From positions 7,378,001 to 7,442,000 of the forward strand of contig OX637293.1 in the NCBI GenBank assembly GCA_951799445.1: DNA of 64,000 bases. The letters are read 5' to 3'. The position numbers and the translations under genes were made by a program. Positions 1 to 12,751 of the stretch are shown here, in pieces; positions within the stretch are counted from its first letter, which is position 1; each line of letters opens with the position of its first letter. The stretch is from Pseudisothecium myosuroides. Lineage: Eukaryota; Streptophyta; Bryopsida; Hypnales; Lembophyllaceae. A model generated the notes under the pieces. The model made no database searches and was not told the DNA's origin. It saw nothing but the letters and a program-made list of their open reading frames with translations.

Positions 1-59
1 TGTAAGACTTGATTGTTGAAACACAAAGGAGAACAATAATACTGCAAGCTTGTTTATAC

Positions 60-3000
60 CTTCTTGGCTTGCCAATCATCGTGTCTCCATTTCAAAGATG
101 ATCCCCAGAAGACCTGTGCTGAACCGCCCGTGATCATATTAATGGGATGATCACTCTCCGCAAATAGTGGAGCTGGTTCATCTCGGGGAACAAGTATAGC
201 TTCCAGGAGTACATCACCCTCGAACTTACTGCTAACCTCATCTTGGCAGAGTAATGCTTCCAGCATTTTTGAAACCACCTCTGAATTGTAAACGACCTGC
301 TTCAACTTAGCTTTGGTGCAAAACTTGGCACCTTTGGGCCTATACGAAGACCGCGTATGGCCCTTACTATTATCAAAATGGTCGAAAATCTTGCTGGCTC
401 CCCAAGCCAAAAGTTTCTGGCAGATCTTTGCTCTGAAACTTGCACGAGTTGTTGGTAACTGCCCATCTCGGGTTAAAGCAAGTGTGCTCTCTTCTACAGT
501 CAAGTGCGTGTAGAGGCGGAGGATAGGCAATGGTTTGCTGCCAGCTTCACCTTCGTTATGAATTTTGTGCAACGCTCGCATATCATTTTCAGGGTTCCAG
601 TCACTGTCGTATATCAATACAAATTGAACGTTTTTAAAAGATACGTGCACGCCTGTTTTCAAAAGAAGCACAAACCGCTTTGAGCCTTCAGCATTGAATC
701 TTTGAAGCGCGGCTTCCTTCGCGTTGACAGCGATGTCATTGTCCACTCGCTCATATGAATCAGACCCATGAGACTGAGTCATATATCTCTCCAGGATATC
801 CAGCTGTTCAGTTTCCTGCATTCATTATCATTTGTTCAGTTCAAGCAGATATATTTCAAAACACCTGCAAAATTTAAACGAAGTATCTTCCATCATCTAC
901 ATAAACCAGAAATAGTGATTAGAACCTACGAAGGTGGGGTCACGCTAACCAAGCACCTGAGAGAAGATGATCGCACGCCAACCAGCCGCTTTAAGGATGG
1001 GCATCATGAAATGTAGCAGTCGCATCTTGCCACTGATTTCAATATGGTGGTCCAGAAGCTCTTTGGGCGTGAGGCCCTGACCCATGGTTCCTTCTAATGC
1101 CGGATCCGCGAGAAATGGGTGATTACAAGACTGCCAAAACCACGTAAGCTTCAGTCCTTCGCACGTTCATGAAAAGGTTAAAACTGTTATTCAGCATCAC
1201 GACACCTCATATTGCAGCCAAAAAGCATTCACGAGATACAATTGCGTTGTTTCTAGGTGTTACAAAATCAAACCGTGCTCATTGATAGTGCAAACTACTA
1301 CAGGAAAAATTATCGGAGAATTGTGCCCCCACAAAACCTGCAACATTCACTTTAGCCACATAAACTACCAGAAGAACAAAACCCTACAATCCAACTCACA
1401 ATTTTGAGGAAAATATTAGTGAATACGTTAGCAGGCAGTACAGAACAAATACTTGTTTAGGGCCACAATGCACCTGTCGAAGTTTGGTGACCACTTCTTG
1501 AATCTGGTGACCTCTGTGGTTTCGAGAAAGAGTTGGGTAGTTCCTGACAAGAAGATTATAATACTGGTCAAGGTGCACAGGAGTCATCTCGACTGGAACC
1601 CAGTACTCTGTAAACCTATTCTTCGGGATGTACTCAAAGACTCGACCAGTTAGCCTTCTTCGAAGTTCAGCCACTTGAGTCGATTCGTCTCCATGAGGAA
1701 GCCAACTTTTAAGAGGCTCAAGAAAGTTGACAAATTGAATAAGCTTCTCCACATTGCTCTGCAAGCGATCCAAAAAAGAATGTCACGGCTCTCAATATTC
1801 ACATGACATCTCGGACAAATGCGCACAGAAGGGGAAGCTTCTTTATAAACTTGATGACCAGCCGGGCGAAAGTTCAGTGTCAGTGCTATGGATAAAGGCA
1901 TAAGACTAAATTGTTCAAACACTTCAGTACTATTGTTACAATTGTTTTGTTGAGGACAAAAAGAGATGGAGAAGATATGAGAAAAGTTTCCTCGGATTTA
2001 GAGAGCACCCCTTTCGACCCAGAAGCTTCAACTCGGTTCAAAATGGCAGGTATGTATAGAGGCATAGTAAGATATCAACCGGTAAGCAAAACCCCTTTGA
2101 GATAACAGAAAACAGAATTGCGGATCATTTCCGCAAATTTACAGAAAAAAAGAGAGATTAACGCTGACCTTGAGAGGCTCACTCAACAGGAGAAACCGAA
2201 AATAGGAATTAATTTGGCTGAATGGGCGGTAGGACTTCTGCAACGACTTCTGCCGACGTTGACTTCGACTTTCATCGATTATCAGAACTTCCCATTCCAC
2301 CTTCTTCAAATGATCCGTATCCTACACCCAGCGCCATTCAAGTGTAAGAGTTCCAAACATATACAAGGTATTTTCTAAATGCAGTGTTCGAAAAGACACA
2401 GGAAAACTGAGATGTTTAAGAGTTCTGGCAAGCTAAGTTCCACCAGAGGATACTCAAATATTCTTGCAACGGAGAACAATTCTGATCGCAACATGAACAG
2501 TTGCCACAGAAACATGATAACTTTTAGATATCATTCTAAGAAGGGACCAGATACGCGGGGTACATATCATCTTACACAATTAATGACATCAAAAGTTGTC
2601 AGCACTATCTGCGGTCTGAACGGTTCAATGAAAGAGCTGAATTCTGCCCGCCGAATAATGTCCCTGGCTTCTTCTAGTTTCGATGCGTAGTTCACAATAT
2701 ATAGTTTCGAAGTCCACTTGTACAGCTCGTGTTCCCAGTTCTGAATTAAACTTTTAGGAACAATAACCAAGATTGGGTGCACCACTCGACAGTGTTCCAC
2801 TAATGACAGGAAAAACATAATTGTCATCACTATCTTCTCCTGCAATCAAACAGAACATAAACATAAAGCATAGTACAAACATTGACAAAGAAAATTAGTA
2901 CTACGGACCACGCATCAATGAGTGCAGAGGACAGATTCAAGGCATTTTCTCGCGCTATACATATGCGGAAAAAAAATAGAGGAATCAAAGAGAAAAGTCT

Positions 3001-6000
3001 GATAGTTGGTAAAAAAATCTAGCACTCACACTAATGAACAATCAAAACCCTATCTAAAACTCTCAGGGTAAATTCTACCTGACTGGCCTCGTACACTATA
3101 ATGCCATTCATTCTGGAATGCCACATTTTTAGTAACTTGTTATAGGCATCCAACTGCTCTTGCTCCAGCCGAATCATCCAATCAGGCTGGCATCTCAAGG
3201 CCTTATATGGACCTTGAACCCGGCTCTCTGCCTGAAGAGACGATCAGAGCAAGAGTCAGAAGTCAATCGAAATGTCAGAGTTCGAGCTTTATGGTGCTCT
3301 GACGTTTAAAACAGGATGTATTCAACCAAGTCTAACCTCCTCTTGGCTTTCCCGTCTGGCTCGTTGCTTTGCAGCATCTGTCCACCTCTCATACTCATTA
3401 ATGAGCTCAATCCCTCTGGATGTGGCAAGAACCCCTGCACCAGAAGGCTCCCAAGTGCAATTCTCGTAGCCCAAACCCTTCCATTTGACAAACCATTCAA
3501 TTTCTGCTATTCTATGGTTAGAAACGTTCCTCTTCTGCACCGCCGGATCAGGCTGTCGTCGAGACACTCTTGTCAGCCGTTTCTGAATTACACGCTCTGG
3601 TTCCGCCCACTCAGAAACATAATTTACCTGGGTATAGAAAACCAAGCACAATCGGGTTAAAAATTTATCCTGAACTTAAAACATAAATTTTTTATTACGT
3701 GGAGTATCCAAAGCTTGGTAGGCAAGGAACAACAGAGAAGGATGTTACAGAGTTATACCTGGCCTAGTTGCAACGATTTCTTGAAACGAACCAGCTCTTT
3801 CGGCGCTTGCTTTTCTAGTTCCTTCTCCGAAACCCATTTATCATGAGCATGTGAACGAGACTTCCACTGCACAAGATACTCCACACCGTCGCTCTTCAGT
3901 TTTGTGTTTTTTATACCAGCACGGCTTCCAGATGCTTTGCCAAGATCACTTGCAGCAACCTCGCCATCAGGACGCTGTAATGAACTTTTGAACCGAGCAT
4001 CCAATGGCATGTCATCCTCGCTATCACACTCCAGACTGGAAGTATCCGAACCAGTAGTAGCAGCTCTGACTCTTCGCTTGGAAGTTTCCACGTTGCGGAC
4101 AGACCAGATTTTTTCAACTTTTCGCTTTACACATTCAGGGCAGTACCACTCCCCAGCAGGGACAGTCTGCAGAGGTGGATCCAGGCATTCTTTGTGGTAG
4201 ACAACCTTGCAACCTTTGCCATCACATAGCCTGTTTGCCAAATTCGAACATATTTGATTTCAGTTCTTCCAAACGAAACAGAACCAAAACATCATAGCTG
4301 AAGGATACGATTATGAATCGTAACTCTGATGACCGTCAAAAGCAACTACTTTCAACTCTTGTTAGTACCGAGAAGTCGGTGCAAATTCTTAGAAAAAAAA
4401 ATTTACATTAATGAGGATGATGGGGCAGGTGTGAAGGATGCGGAAGGAACGTACATTAATTCACCCCCAACTTCACAACCCTCACAGATGCTGTTATGAT
4501 CATCACTGGAGGGGAACTCAACCTCCTCGAAAGGCAGGTTGATACCATCCTCCACTGCAGCGTTAGTGCCCCCTTCGACACCAGGAGGCGTGGAAGCTTT
4601 GGCCAGGCAGCTGGGACAGAGGAAGACAGTTTCAGGCATCTCCTCAAGAGGAGAATCTAAGCACTGCAGATGAAAAGTCTTTCTGCAACCTCTGCCATCA
4701 CAACACCTGCACAAAAGTCGTGAACTAAATGAATATAAAATTGACACCATCAATTATATACGTAGAAGAAACACACCCTAGAATCTTTCCTTAAAAACCT
4801 AAATGCGTGACAAAAGACAAGGTTTACATTAAACACTACCTTAATTGGCATTTCAATTGTCATGATTAAACACGGCTAGGACTTTTGGGAAGGGGGGGAG
4901 TGGGGGGGGAAGGCGGTTTGATTGAATATTTTTGTAGAATCTAAACTCTAAAAATAATTACAACTTCTAGAAACAAAATTTCAGCCTTCATGTTCGTTTT
5001 GTTTTGTTTGTCTGTCTCAATCTCTTGGACCTTGACGCCAATGGGATCGTGAGAAGTATCATCAGAAAGCCCATGACAGGGACCGGTGCACCAAGGTAGA
5101 TACATAACAATTGAGCCTAGAGGCAAATTATTCGATTTCGATTTCGAAAAATAGGAAGAAATCTCGATAAAAGTTGGATTTGCGCACGGGGTAAGCCTCA
5201 AGAGCGGCCACCATACTTGTGCTCAACAGCATAGGTCATACAAGTCACACTAAAGTAAGCATCACATTAAAATGTCCAGAAAAGGACAGAAGGAGCAAGA
5301 ATGCCTACAGCAGCTCGCCACCATGCTTGCATTGATGACAGCAATGACCGTACTCTGTAAAGTCCACCGCTGGAGGTGCTCGATCTACATTACTCTGCAA
5401 GCGATCCAAAAAAGAATGTCACGACTCACAATATTCACATGACATCTCGGACAAATGCACACAGAAGGGGAAGCTGCTTTATATACTTGATGTCCGAAGG
5501 GGAAGCTGCTTTATATACTTCTTTCCTCGCGCGAAGAGCGGTTTCCCTGGGCTGAACCTCTTCAGTCTTGTTATTCTTTCGAACGATGTCACTGGAGTCG
5601 CAGGAATTACCATGCAACTTAGCACGCTTAGTAGGTGTCGACGTCGATGGCCCCGTTTCCAATGCCTTTCTTTTCGAGAGGGTCTGCAATATCGCAAGAC
5701 AGGGATGAGTCTCAAACCTGGAATTGCTTCATCCCTATTTGCCAGAATGGCCAAAACTACTTCCACATCTATAGGAATTGAATACATCATTTAAATAAAT
5801 CATTAAAGAAGCTTCAAAGAAGGAAACACCATGTAAAAAGAAGAAAATTATGTCCTACATTTTCAAACAATAGAACTATAATCTGAAAAATCACTTCAGT
5901 CGGCTATCAGCTCCCCAAGCGAACTTTGAATTTTGTTCGGAAACTTAAGCGTTAGTATGAAGTTGAATCACACAGACACATATTTTCAGGTTTAAGCACC

Positions 6001-6570
6001 AAACATTCACAGACCTGCACACTTGACGGCCTTCGAACACACCGGCTGGTTTCCGAAAATCGAATCCGAAAATCATTTGCATGTACCCACTTCGAAGTTC
6101 CTTCCGTAGAGACCAACGGAACCGACCCATCCTCGCCTGCAGTCAACTGTGGTAGAGTTTGGCGTCCAATTGACGCTTGTGACCCTGCAGTGTGTGGCTC
6201 TCTCCGTCCATATGACGACGTACTCGAAACCACATTCGCAACACCTACCCGAGGGGCAAGTGGATTTCCAGCTATTGACTTTGCTCCAGTACCAACCCTA
6301 GTTCCGCCTCCACTAACACCTGAAATCAAGACACTTGCAAAGCGTGAGGGACGGAACGGTGCAGCACTCAAACCGACAAGGCTTTCGGAACTGTGAGAAA
6401 AGAGAATCACCTGCCAAAGACGAGTCAACATGAGGAGCAGCATCAGTGTCTCCATCGTCAATGTCCACGTCTTCATTCTGGTCCCCCAGAATCTTGATAC
6501 GCACATCTCCAGTCCCATAGGCAAGAAAAGCTGAGCCACTGCGGGCCTTCCGCAAATGACCGACATCCAT
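60..6570 (-). CDS. MOM1-like / CHD3-derived chromatin silencing protein (5' 13 exons; partial)
   Basis: Coding exons (high to low): 6570-6411, 6319-6015, 5683-5519, 5394-5309, 4706-4455, 4230-3759, 3627-3337, 3231-3079, 2839-2576, 2321-2169, 1758-1474, 1130-957, 815-60. All join in phase at GT-AG sites, giving about 1172 codons; a donor at 59/58 shows more exons left of the window. Domains: PHD finger 1 (about res 228-272, split by an intron at GELL/CCDGRGC), PHD finger 2 (about 312-358, split after GGEL), chromodomain-like segments (about 435-480 and 520-560), then an SNF2-type helicase. The Walker A position reads NGIIVYEASQEK instead of a GKT loop, the DExx box is IIDESR, and the motif VI region (ALHKIHNEG) lacks the usual arginines. 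MOM1 arose from CHD3 remodelers by such decay and acts in transcriptional gene silencing. Signatures such as the FTEYWVPV segment and DSDWNPENDMRAL favour MOM1 over active CHD3. The MOM1 CMM2 region would lie off the window. Confidence 0.85.
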
Positions 6571-7725
6571 CTAACCAAACATTACACGGCACCTGTAGGA
6601 TAACACGCAAATCAGTTACGACTGACACTTCAAACTCCCACTAAAAGATACAAGCAAAAACCTAGAGATAAGTCGTTTACACTCGTCGCCAAGCGCACTC
6701 TTTACAAAAGAACGATAAGCCTGAGCACAACCTAATTACTAAAACAATTGAAGATCATCTCTCAAAATGCATCAAGATGAACAGAGAGTAAATTATGATA
6801 AGATCCTACAGGCTAACAGTGAATACAATCCCCAAAGACTAAGATCTCACAAGCAGCCACTCGTGTAAACATTGACAAGCATTCAGACTATTCTGCTCAT
6901 ACAACACCGAGACGAGAAAATGAGCGTAACGTGGCTGATTCCCACAATTGCCGTTAAAGCGGGGTTCGTAAGAATGTGGCAACGCGGAGAATCCAAGGGC
7001 ACTCCCGCAAGGGTTAAACGGGGACCACTGCGGAGGTCGACATTACTACATACGTCCCACGAAGTTCATATTGGCAGCATGTTCAACCTTAGGGCCAGGC
7101 GAAATGCCAGGATCGACGAATTAGTGTTATGTTACAAAAGAAGAATTCCATGAGATTCAAAAAAAAGTTCTCCACTGTACGCCGCGAGGCCAGCAACACA
7201 GAACAGCACACTAAAAAGACAAGTGCGGAATCCTACAGAAGCTCGAGCCTTCCACAAACGCAAACACACTCATTACAGAGTGTGCCAAGACCAAAAAAAA
7301 AAAAGATCAGAAAGAAAAGGGAGTACGGCACAGCGGAATTGTCGAAGGCTAGGTGCTCACAACAATTCAATGCAGAGAAAACAAAAACGACACTCAATGC
7401 ACCCCATCGATCACACCACCCAACCAGCAGCCCTAACGCAGAAACATCGCCACCGCCACTTCTTCGTTACGATTATTCTACAGTCACATATTCTACACTC
7501 GATAAGATTTTGAAAGACGCTCTTGCTAACTACAGTAAGTTCTGCGATTTTCTCAACACTTTTTCCACAACCTGTGTTTTTGAGCTCTAACCTCTCAGAA
7601 GCACCTCAAAGTCGTTGGAAAGAACGTTAAAAAAACGGCGAGTCGTTCAAATTGACAGTAGATGAGAGTCATCAGTACCCGAAACTATCATGAATCATCA
7701 CCAACAAAGAATTGGCTGCAACGAC

Positions 7726-7753
7726 GTCCCATCGCCATCGCCATCGCCATCAC
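7726..7753. repeat. CATCGC microsatellite
   Basis: About four and a half tandem copies of the hexamer CATCGC lie in the presumed leader or promoter of the MOM1-like gene. Confidence 0.8.
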
Positions 7754-8120
7754 CCTTGTCTTATCTTACTCAGCCTTGCCTTCTCCGTGCCATCCCAATG
7801 CATGCCAACCACCAGCAACTCCATGAAAATCGCGCATCAGCAGAGCGCCAAATTCACCCCTCCACAACACCGTACCACCACCATCACGCGAATGTATGAA
7901 TTGAAAGAAAGCCGTTTCTGCACCAAATCGTTTCGGACGAAGCCGTAACCAAGCAGTTGGAGTTCAGGAATTCAGTGTCGTCTGCTGGATTGAGTGGCGA
8001 GCAGTAAGCTTAACTTAGAATTGCAAGAGATTCTTGCGGAGGCGATCGAAGAGGAGGTGCCACGTACGTTTGGAACTTTGCGGCGTCTTTAATGCGGGAG
8101 GCTCCTGCGCTACTGTAATG

Positions 8121-8157
8121 TACTCCGTATAATAATACTGTAAAATATTACGGAGTA
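8121..8157. repeat. Short inverted repeat (TACTCCGTA...TACGGAGTA)
   Basis: Nine-base perfect arms surround a 19-bp AT-rich centre. It may be a short regulatory hairpin or the remnant of a tiny MITE. The same TACTCCGTAA string recurs near 34370, upstream of ELP5. Confidence 0.5.
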
Positions 8158-8230
8158 TAAGTTGGCGAGTCCGGCTGACAGTGTGAATGGGGTTTTGTGG
8201 GAGTCCGTTTCATAATGTGGGTGATGGGGA

Positions 8231-8827
8231 GGTTTTGCACAGAGGAGAGGGGGCTGTCAATTAAATATAACTTAACTTAGGGCGTTCAGTTTATGATTGG
8301 AAATATGATGTGGACATTTAACACATCAGTTGACCAGAGGACCACGTCCTCGGCAAAGATTTTTACATTTTCTAAAACATTTTCAAAAACACCTTTTTAA
8401 TAACAACCGAACTGGTTCGAGAGAGAGAGTTGATCATATTTTGTTCAAATTAGAAAGAAGGTTGCCCACTTTGCTCAAAAAGGAATGACACCTAAAATTG
8501 TTCAAAAAGCATAACATTATTTACCAACATTGGGGGGCCCCTCTTGCTTCCACCAAAACATAGAGCCCCCAAGCATTGCAACACGTATTTTAATATGGTA
8601 ACTTCCATGATACACATTCAGTTGACTCTGCTCCCAGCCAAGAGGGCGCTAATGAAGCAGTAGCAATATTGAAAGAACCTGGCCAATAGTACAACTGGCT
8701 AACCAATAATATTATTTACATTATTACTAAACTTCTTCAAGGTATCTAGGGAGGAATAATCCCTCCTCCAAGGGGGAGTGGGGGAGCTCTGTTAACAATG
8801 TCCTTAGGGTTAGAGCGTAGTTCCTAT
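8231..8827. other. AT-rich intergenic DNA, no gene seen
   Basis: There are stop codons in all frames, scattered homopolymers and no recognised domain. It leads into the fold-back repeat that starts near 8828. Confidence 0.5.
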
Positions 8828-9190
8828 TAAGCCAAGAATTGAGCATTCCAACTGTCAACTCCCCTTTTATTGTAATCACTTTAAAAAGGTTGAGATCCTA
8901 CGGTAAAAGCGTGTAAAGCCAAACCTAAACCCATTGGCGCCACTTTCTAGACATGGTAGTTATTTTAGAACCTAAATCTAGGTAGACCATAGATATCTAA
9001 TTGTTTGTTGACCAAAATGATAAGTTGTCTATAATCTACCTAGATTTAGGTTCAAGAATCTTTTGCCTTATCTAGAAATTGACGCCATTGGATACAAGTT
9101 TGGTTTTGGATGCTCCAACCTTACATGAAGTCCTAAAGATTGGAAAAAGTCTTAAATGAAGCTTAAGAAAAAATACTATTGTGCAGTACA
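8828..9190 (+). repeat. Fold-back repeat K, copy 1
   Basis: This segment matches 19955-20337 in inverted orientation with moderate divergence. Its core, 8932-9092, is a long imperfect hairpin: the left side (ATTGGCGCC...CCTAAATCTAGGTAGA) is mirrored by the right (TACCTAGATTTAGG...GACGCCATTGG). It has no coding capacity. Near its left end it reads CCTATTAAGCCAAG. This matches the flank of element C in copy 2, where the TTAA marks the insertion point, so this copy supplies the empty site. Confidence 0.75.
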
Positions 9191-9708
9191 CCAACACAGG
9201 TTCACGGCATAGGTTTTTAAATTTCAATTAACTTCAAAAGGACAGACTAGTTACCATATAAATCATCCTTTTGGGTACCAAAGAATCCAAAAGCACTCAT
9301 TGAAGGTCAAACTACTGTGCAAAACCTCCCCTTTTTAGAAAAAATTCCAAAGATGAATATTTGCACTTAATTCCAACATAGTAGGGATCTTCTTTCATCC
9401 ATTGGACATTTAATGTCTTTGGTGTCCTTCTAGGGTTAAATCAAGATACAATTTTGTATAAAATTCTTTAGCAGTTGTGAGAAGTTGCCCTTCAGCCATT
9501 GGTGAAACCTAAACCAAGCCTCTAAAAATTTGATATTCATTGTTCAAAGAATTTATGGTGCTCAATGAGTATCCAACACTTTTATTGGCTTAGGTCATAA
9601 CATTCTTGAATGGAAAAGCATGGGAGCATCCTTCTACATGAGCATAGTAACAAAAACAAGAAGATGATTTGTGTTCTAGTGGCCCTCAATGTATGGACAA
9701 GCTTGCAT
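9191..9708. other. Intergenic repeat-derived DNA
   Basis: No gene is seen. A segment near 9530-9590 (around GTGCTCAATGAGTATCCAAC) is a diverged direct repeat of 10460-10500 (GTGCTCAATGCGTATCCAAC), on the far side of element L. Confidence 0.45.
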
Positions 9709-9712
9709 TTAA

Positions 9713-10288
9713 CCCTTTAGTGACCGCGGTTGATTTGGGGGGCAAGCGCAATTTTTGAATACAAATTTGGAAAAAGAAAATTTCATCACTACTCGAAGGA
9801 AGTAATCCCGAATCAGATCGTAGGAATTGATGTTGTAGGCTTAATCTGTGAAAAAAACAAAAAGTGAATATGATCAGACGATGCAATTTGTTGTGAGTAA
9901 TCTTCAAAGTGCAATGTATCGAAGTAGCCTTCAGCTGAAGCAGTATAATACATTATTGCCCATAATTTTTGAAACATGCCTCCACAATTCATGGGATTGT
10001 TGAGCAATGTTTCTATCATCCTTAAGCATCAATTTCAAATAGAATTACATGAGTTGCTAAATATATATGCGACTTAGAAGGAATGACTCATGTCGGCCCT
10101 CTTGTCTTTGGACAAGTACAGCTACCTTGTTACTGCACAAAATTCTCTGAAACTGGATTTGTTTGGAGCGCATGCTGAAGCTCTATTTGCGATACTCTTT
10201 GAGTTTTTTCAAATACCCTATATTGAGGGTAGTAAAAGACAAAGAATCCAAAATTCGACCAAAAAGTGGTCAACCGATCACTAAAGGG
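9713..10288. mobile_element. TTAA-flanked MITE, family 2 (element L)
   Basis: The 576-bp element starts CCCTTTAGTGACCGCGGTTGA and ends TCAACCGATCACTAAAGGG. Both ends are flanked by TTAA, at 9709-9712 and 10289-10292. The TIRs of about 20 bp have few mismatches. The interior has no transposase, so it is non-autonomous. TTAA target duplication with CCC-starting TIRs is the pattern of piggyBac-type elements. The TIR resembles but differs from the CCCCTAAAGG family elsewhere in the window. Confidence 0.8.
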
Positions 10289-10292
10289 TTAA

Positions 10293-11812
10293 GATGTTTT
10301 AGTAAAAAGAGCCTTAATTCATTAAAAGCGAAGGGGCTTGGTCAAAAATCTAATGGTCAAGATGCAAAACATTTGTTAGTGGTTGTTACAATTCACCATT
10401 TTCCACTTTTGATGGCATGACAAATCCAGGTCTCAAAAAGCTTGAAATTTATTGTTGAAATCATTTCTGGTGCTCAATGCGTATCCAACACTTGTCTTCT
10501 TTTTATAGCTTTTGGTACCCTCCCATCTATAACGTGTTCCAGATTGTGCATGAAAAAAATCCATTTTTTATTGCACAAAAGTTTGCAAGGGTTTCTTCTA
10601 GATTGTCATGTGAAATTGAATATGTTTAAGGTAATTACACCTTAATGTGTCCAATAAGCAATTCAACATGGTTTCTATTGTTATCTTGAATTTTTTTTTG
10701 TAGGGTCTTGTTGGTAGTCAAAAGAGGATTTTAGATTCTCTTAGAATGCAATTTTTGGACATCATATGAATAAACTATGAATTTTCAAAGTATTGAAAAT
10801 AGGTGCTTTTGAAATCAACTCATGAATATTGGGAATACATTTTAGGCAAGAATATGTAAGGGTTGATTTTAGAAAAGGATCACACTTAAGTGTACTTACT
10901 TTATGGGGTTCAAGCTCTAGTTGTACTCTAAGCTTAGCACTCAGCTTGACTTGTGTCTAAGAACACAATTCCATATAATGCCCATGTAATTTCATATAAT
11001 TCTGTATATTTACTTGTAGCTTTCTCTTTTGACACCTCCATACAATCATGGAAAAAATTGGGTGGGCTATATGCACACCCAACACAACTAAAGAAAATCA
11101 GAAGTTCTTCAAGATTTTCTAAATTTCAAGAGAGTTTCAAGGAAAAAATAAAAAAAAGTGAGAGACAAGCACTAGTTATTGACCCCCTATTTTAATTTTT
11201 TAAAATAAAAAGGAAACCCATCAAATTGGAAGACCTTGTCAAACAATCTTGATAAGCTAACATCTCTATGAAAGTTGGAAAATCAAAGTGGACATGTGCA
11301 TCACCTTCTTTCTACCAAAATTTAGGGTCAAGTTACATAGAAACAATCTCTAAAGTACCCTTCATCACCCCTGTACTTTTGTAGACCAGCTGATTATGTA
11401 TAACTGAAAGTTTATCAATGCTATGGGGGTCCTTTCTCATATCCAAATCTAAAGTAGCGTCTTCTAACATTGGTCAAAAGTAGTGCAATTATAAATAGGC
11501 AGATCAACAAAAATCTCTAATTTTAATTGAAAGACCCTTCCAAGATATCTCGTATAAGAGATACCTTTTTTTTCTGGGAACCAAGAAAGAGAAGGATCGT
11601 CCTCCTATTTAGCAATGTTATTAGGAGTACTATAAGGTTCTTCTAAGTGAAATTAGGACAAAAATTAAGTTCATGCAATAGGAAAAGGGTTTCTAAGCTA
11701 AAGGTTTATTATAGCAAGTGACAAAGTCTCCTTTCTAACAAGGATATGTAGTCCTAGTGTAACTCACTCATGACTTCCAAATCTTGTCATGGGACCTAAG
11801 ATAGAAAGCCTC
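10293..11812. other. Intergenic DNA, no gene seen
   Basis: AT-rich sequence with only short chance reading frames. It contains the second copy of the direct repeat noted at 9530-9590. No promoter, RNA gene or domain could be supported. Confidence 0.5.
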
Positions 11813-11816
11813 TTAA

Positions 11817-12747
11817 CCCCTAAAGGCCCATTGTCCCCTCGGGGGACAAATGGGATTTCGGGCAGGTACCTACGGGCTGAAATTTTGTCCTGATTTTTTG
11901 AAACTTTTTTCGAAGATAGAAAAACTGATAAGCTTTGTGGAAATATAATTTTTTCCACAATCGGTGCCCGGGAACAATAGTTATGACCAAATAAGCTCAA
12001 AACAAGGGACGGCGGGCAGCCCAGGAAGCAGAAAAAAAATGGACAAAAAATTGAATTTTTTTTTTAATATATTTTTTTTCTGATATATTATATTTTTGCC
12101 TATCTAGAAAGCTTTGATTCATTTCATTTGGATTTGTGTAGCAAAAGTTATGGATATTCTTGTTTTTCGGGCAGTTAGAGCATCTTCTTGAAAAAAATAA
12201 CTTATAGGATTCATTTCTGAATGCTATTTTTTCAATTTTTCAAATTTTCTTTTTTTTCATGGTGTAATTTACTTGCTAGAACAATCTCACCATTGGGATT
12301 AGTGCATTTTAATTCCATCTAAAATATATGAATATTTTAGATTTTCCTTCTATCTTGGACCTACTTCTACTTAACAATTTTTTTAAGAATGATAATTAAG
12401 TTTTTTGGGATTTTTTTTTCCTAGACTCTCAACTCAATTCTCTACAATAAAGGTTTAAAGCTCAAAAAGCTGAAGTGCAAAAATTTTAAGTTAAAAATGT
12501 TTAAAGCCAAAAAATCTAGCCCCGCAATGTGCTGAAAAACTTGTTTTTTCACTTCAAACGCAGATATCTTGCAATCTACGCGGTCAAAAATTCTGAAATT
12601 TTTTCCATACATTCTCATACTAGTTAGATGTAAGATCCTACATATAGATGTTCAAAAAAAACGTTTTTAAATTTTTTTTATACTTTGCTATAGAAATGGC
12701 AGTTTTCAGTGTTTTTTGGCAGAAAAAAGGCCTTGGACCTTTAGGGG
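11817..12747. mobile_element. TTAA-flanked MITE, family 1 (element A)
   Basis: The 931-bp element starts CCCCTAAAGGCCCATTGTCC and ends GGACCTTTAGGGG. TTAA lies on both sides (11813-11816 and 12748-12751). There is no transposase inside. Element B at 35755-36684 is a full-length, closely similar copy. Inside A, near 12490, the sequence AAGTTAAAAATG carries the single TTAA that is the empty version of the site occupied by element D in element C. Confidence 0.85.
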
Positions 12748-12751
12748 TTAA

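Larger units (their letters stand above)
6571..8230 (-). promoter_or_regulatory. 5' UTR and promoter region of the MOM1-like gene
   Basis: This stretch lies upstream of the ATG at 6570 and has no convincing gene of its own. A consensus acceptor (tcctacag) on the minus strand just above the ATG, near 6592, suggests an intron in the 5' UTR. Further up there is a CATCGC hexanucleotide run at 7726-7753. Near 8121-8157 an inverted repeat has arms TACTCCGTA and TACGGAGTA. GC content falls sharply beyond about 8230, where repeat DNA begins. Exact transcript ends cannot be read from sequence. Confidence 0.4.

Noticed and set aside
7129..7590. Plus-strand frame of 153 codons upstream of the MOM1-like gene
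   Set aside because: Low-complexity Lys/Ser/Thr/His composition, no domain, and it lies in the presumed leader/promoter of the minus-strand gene.
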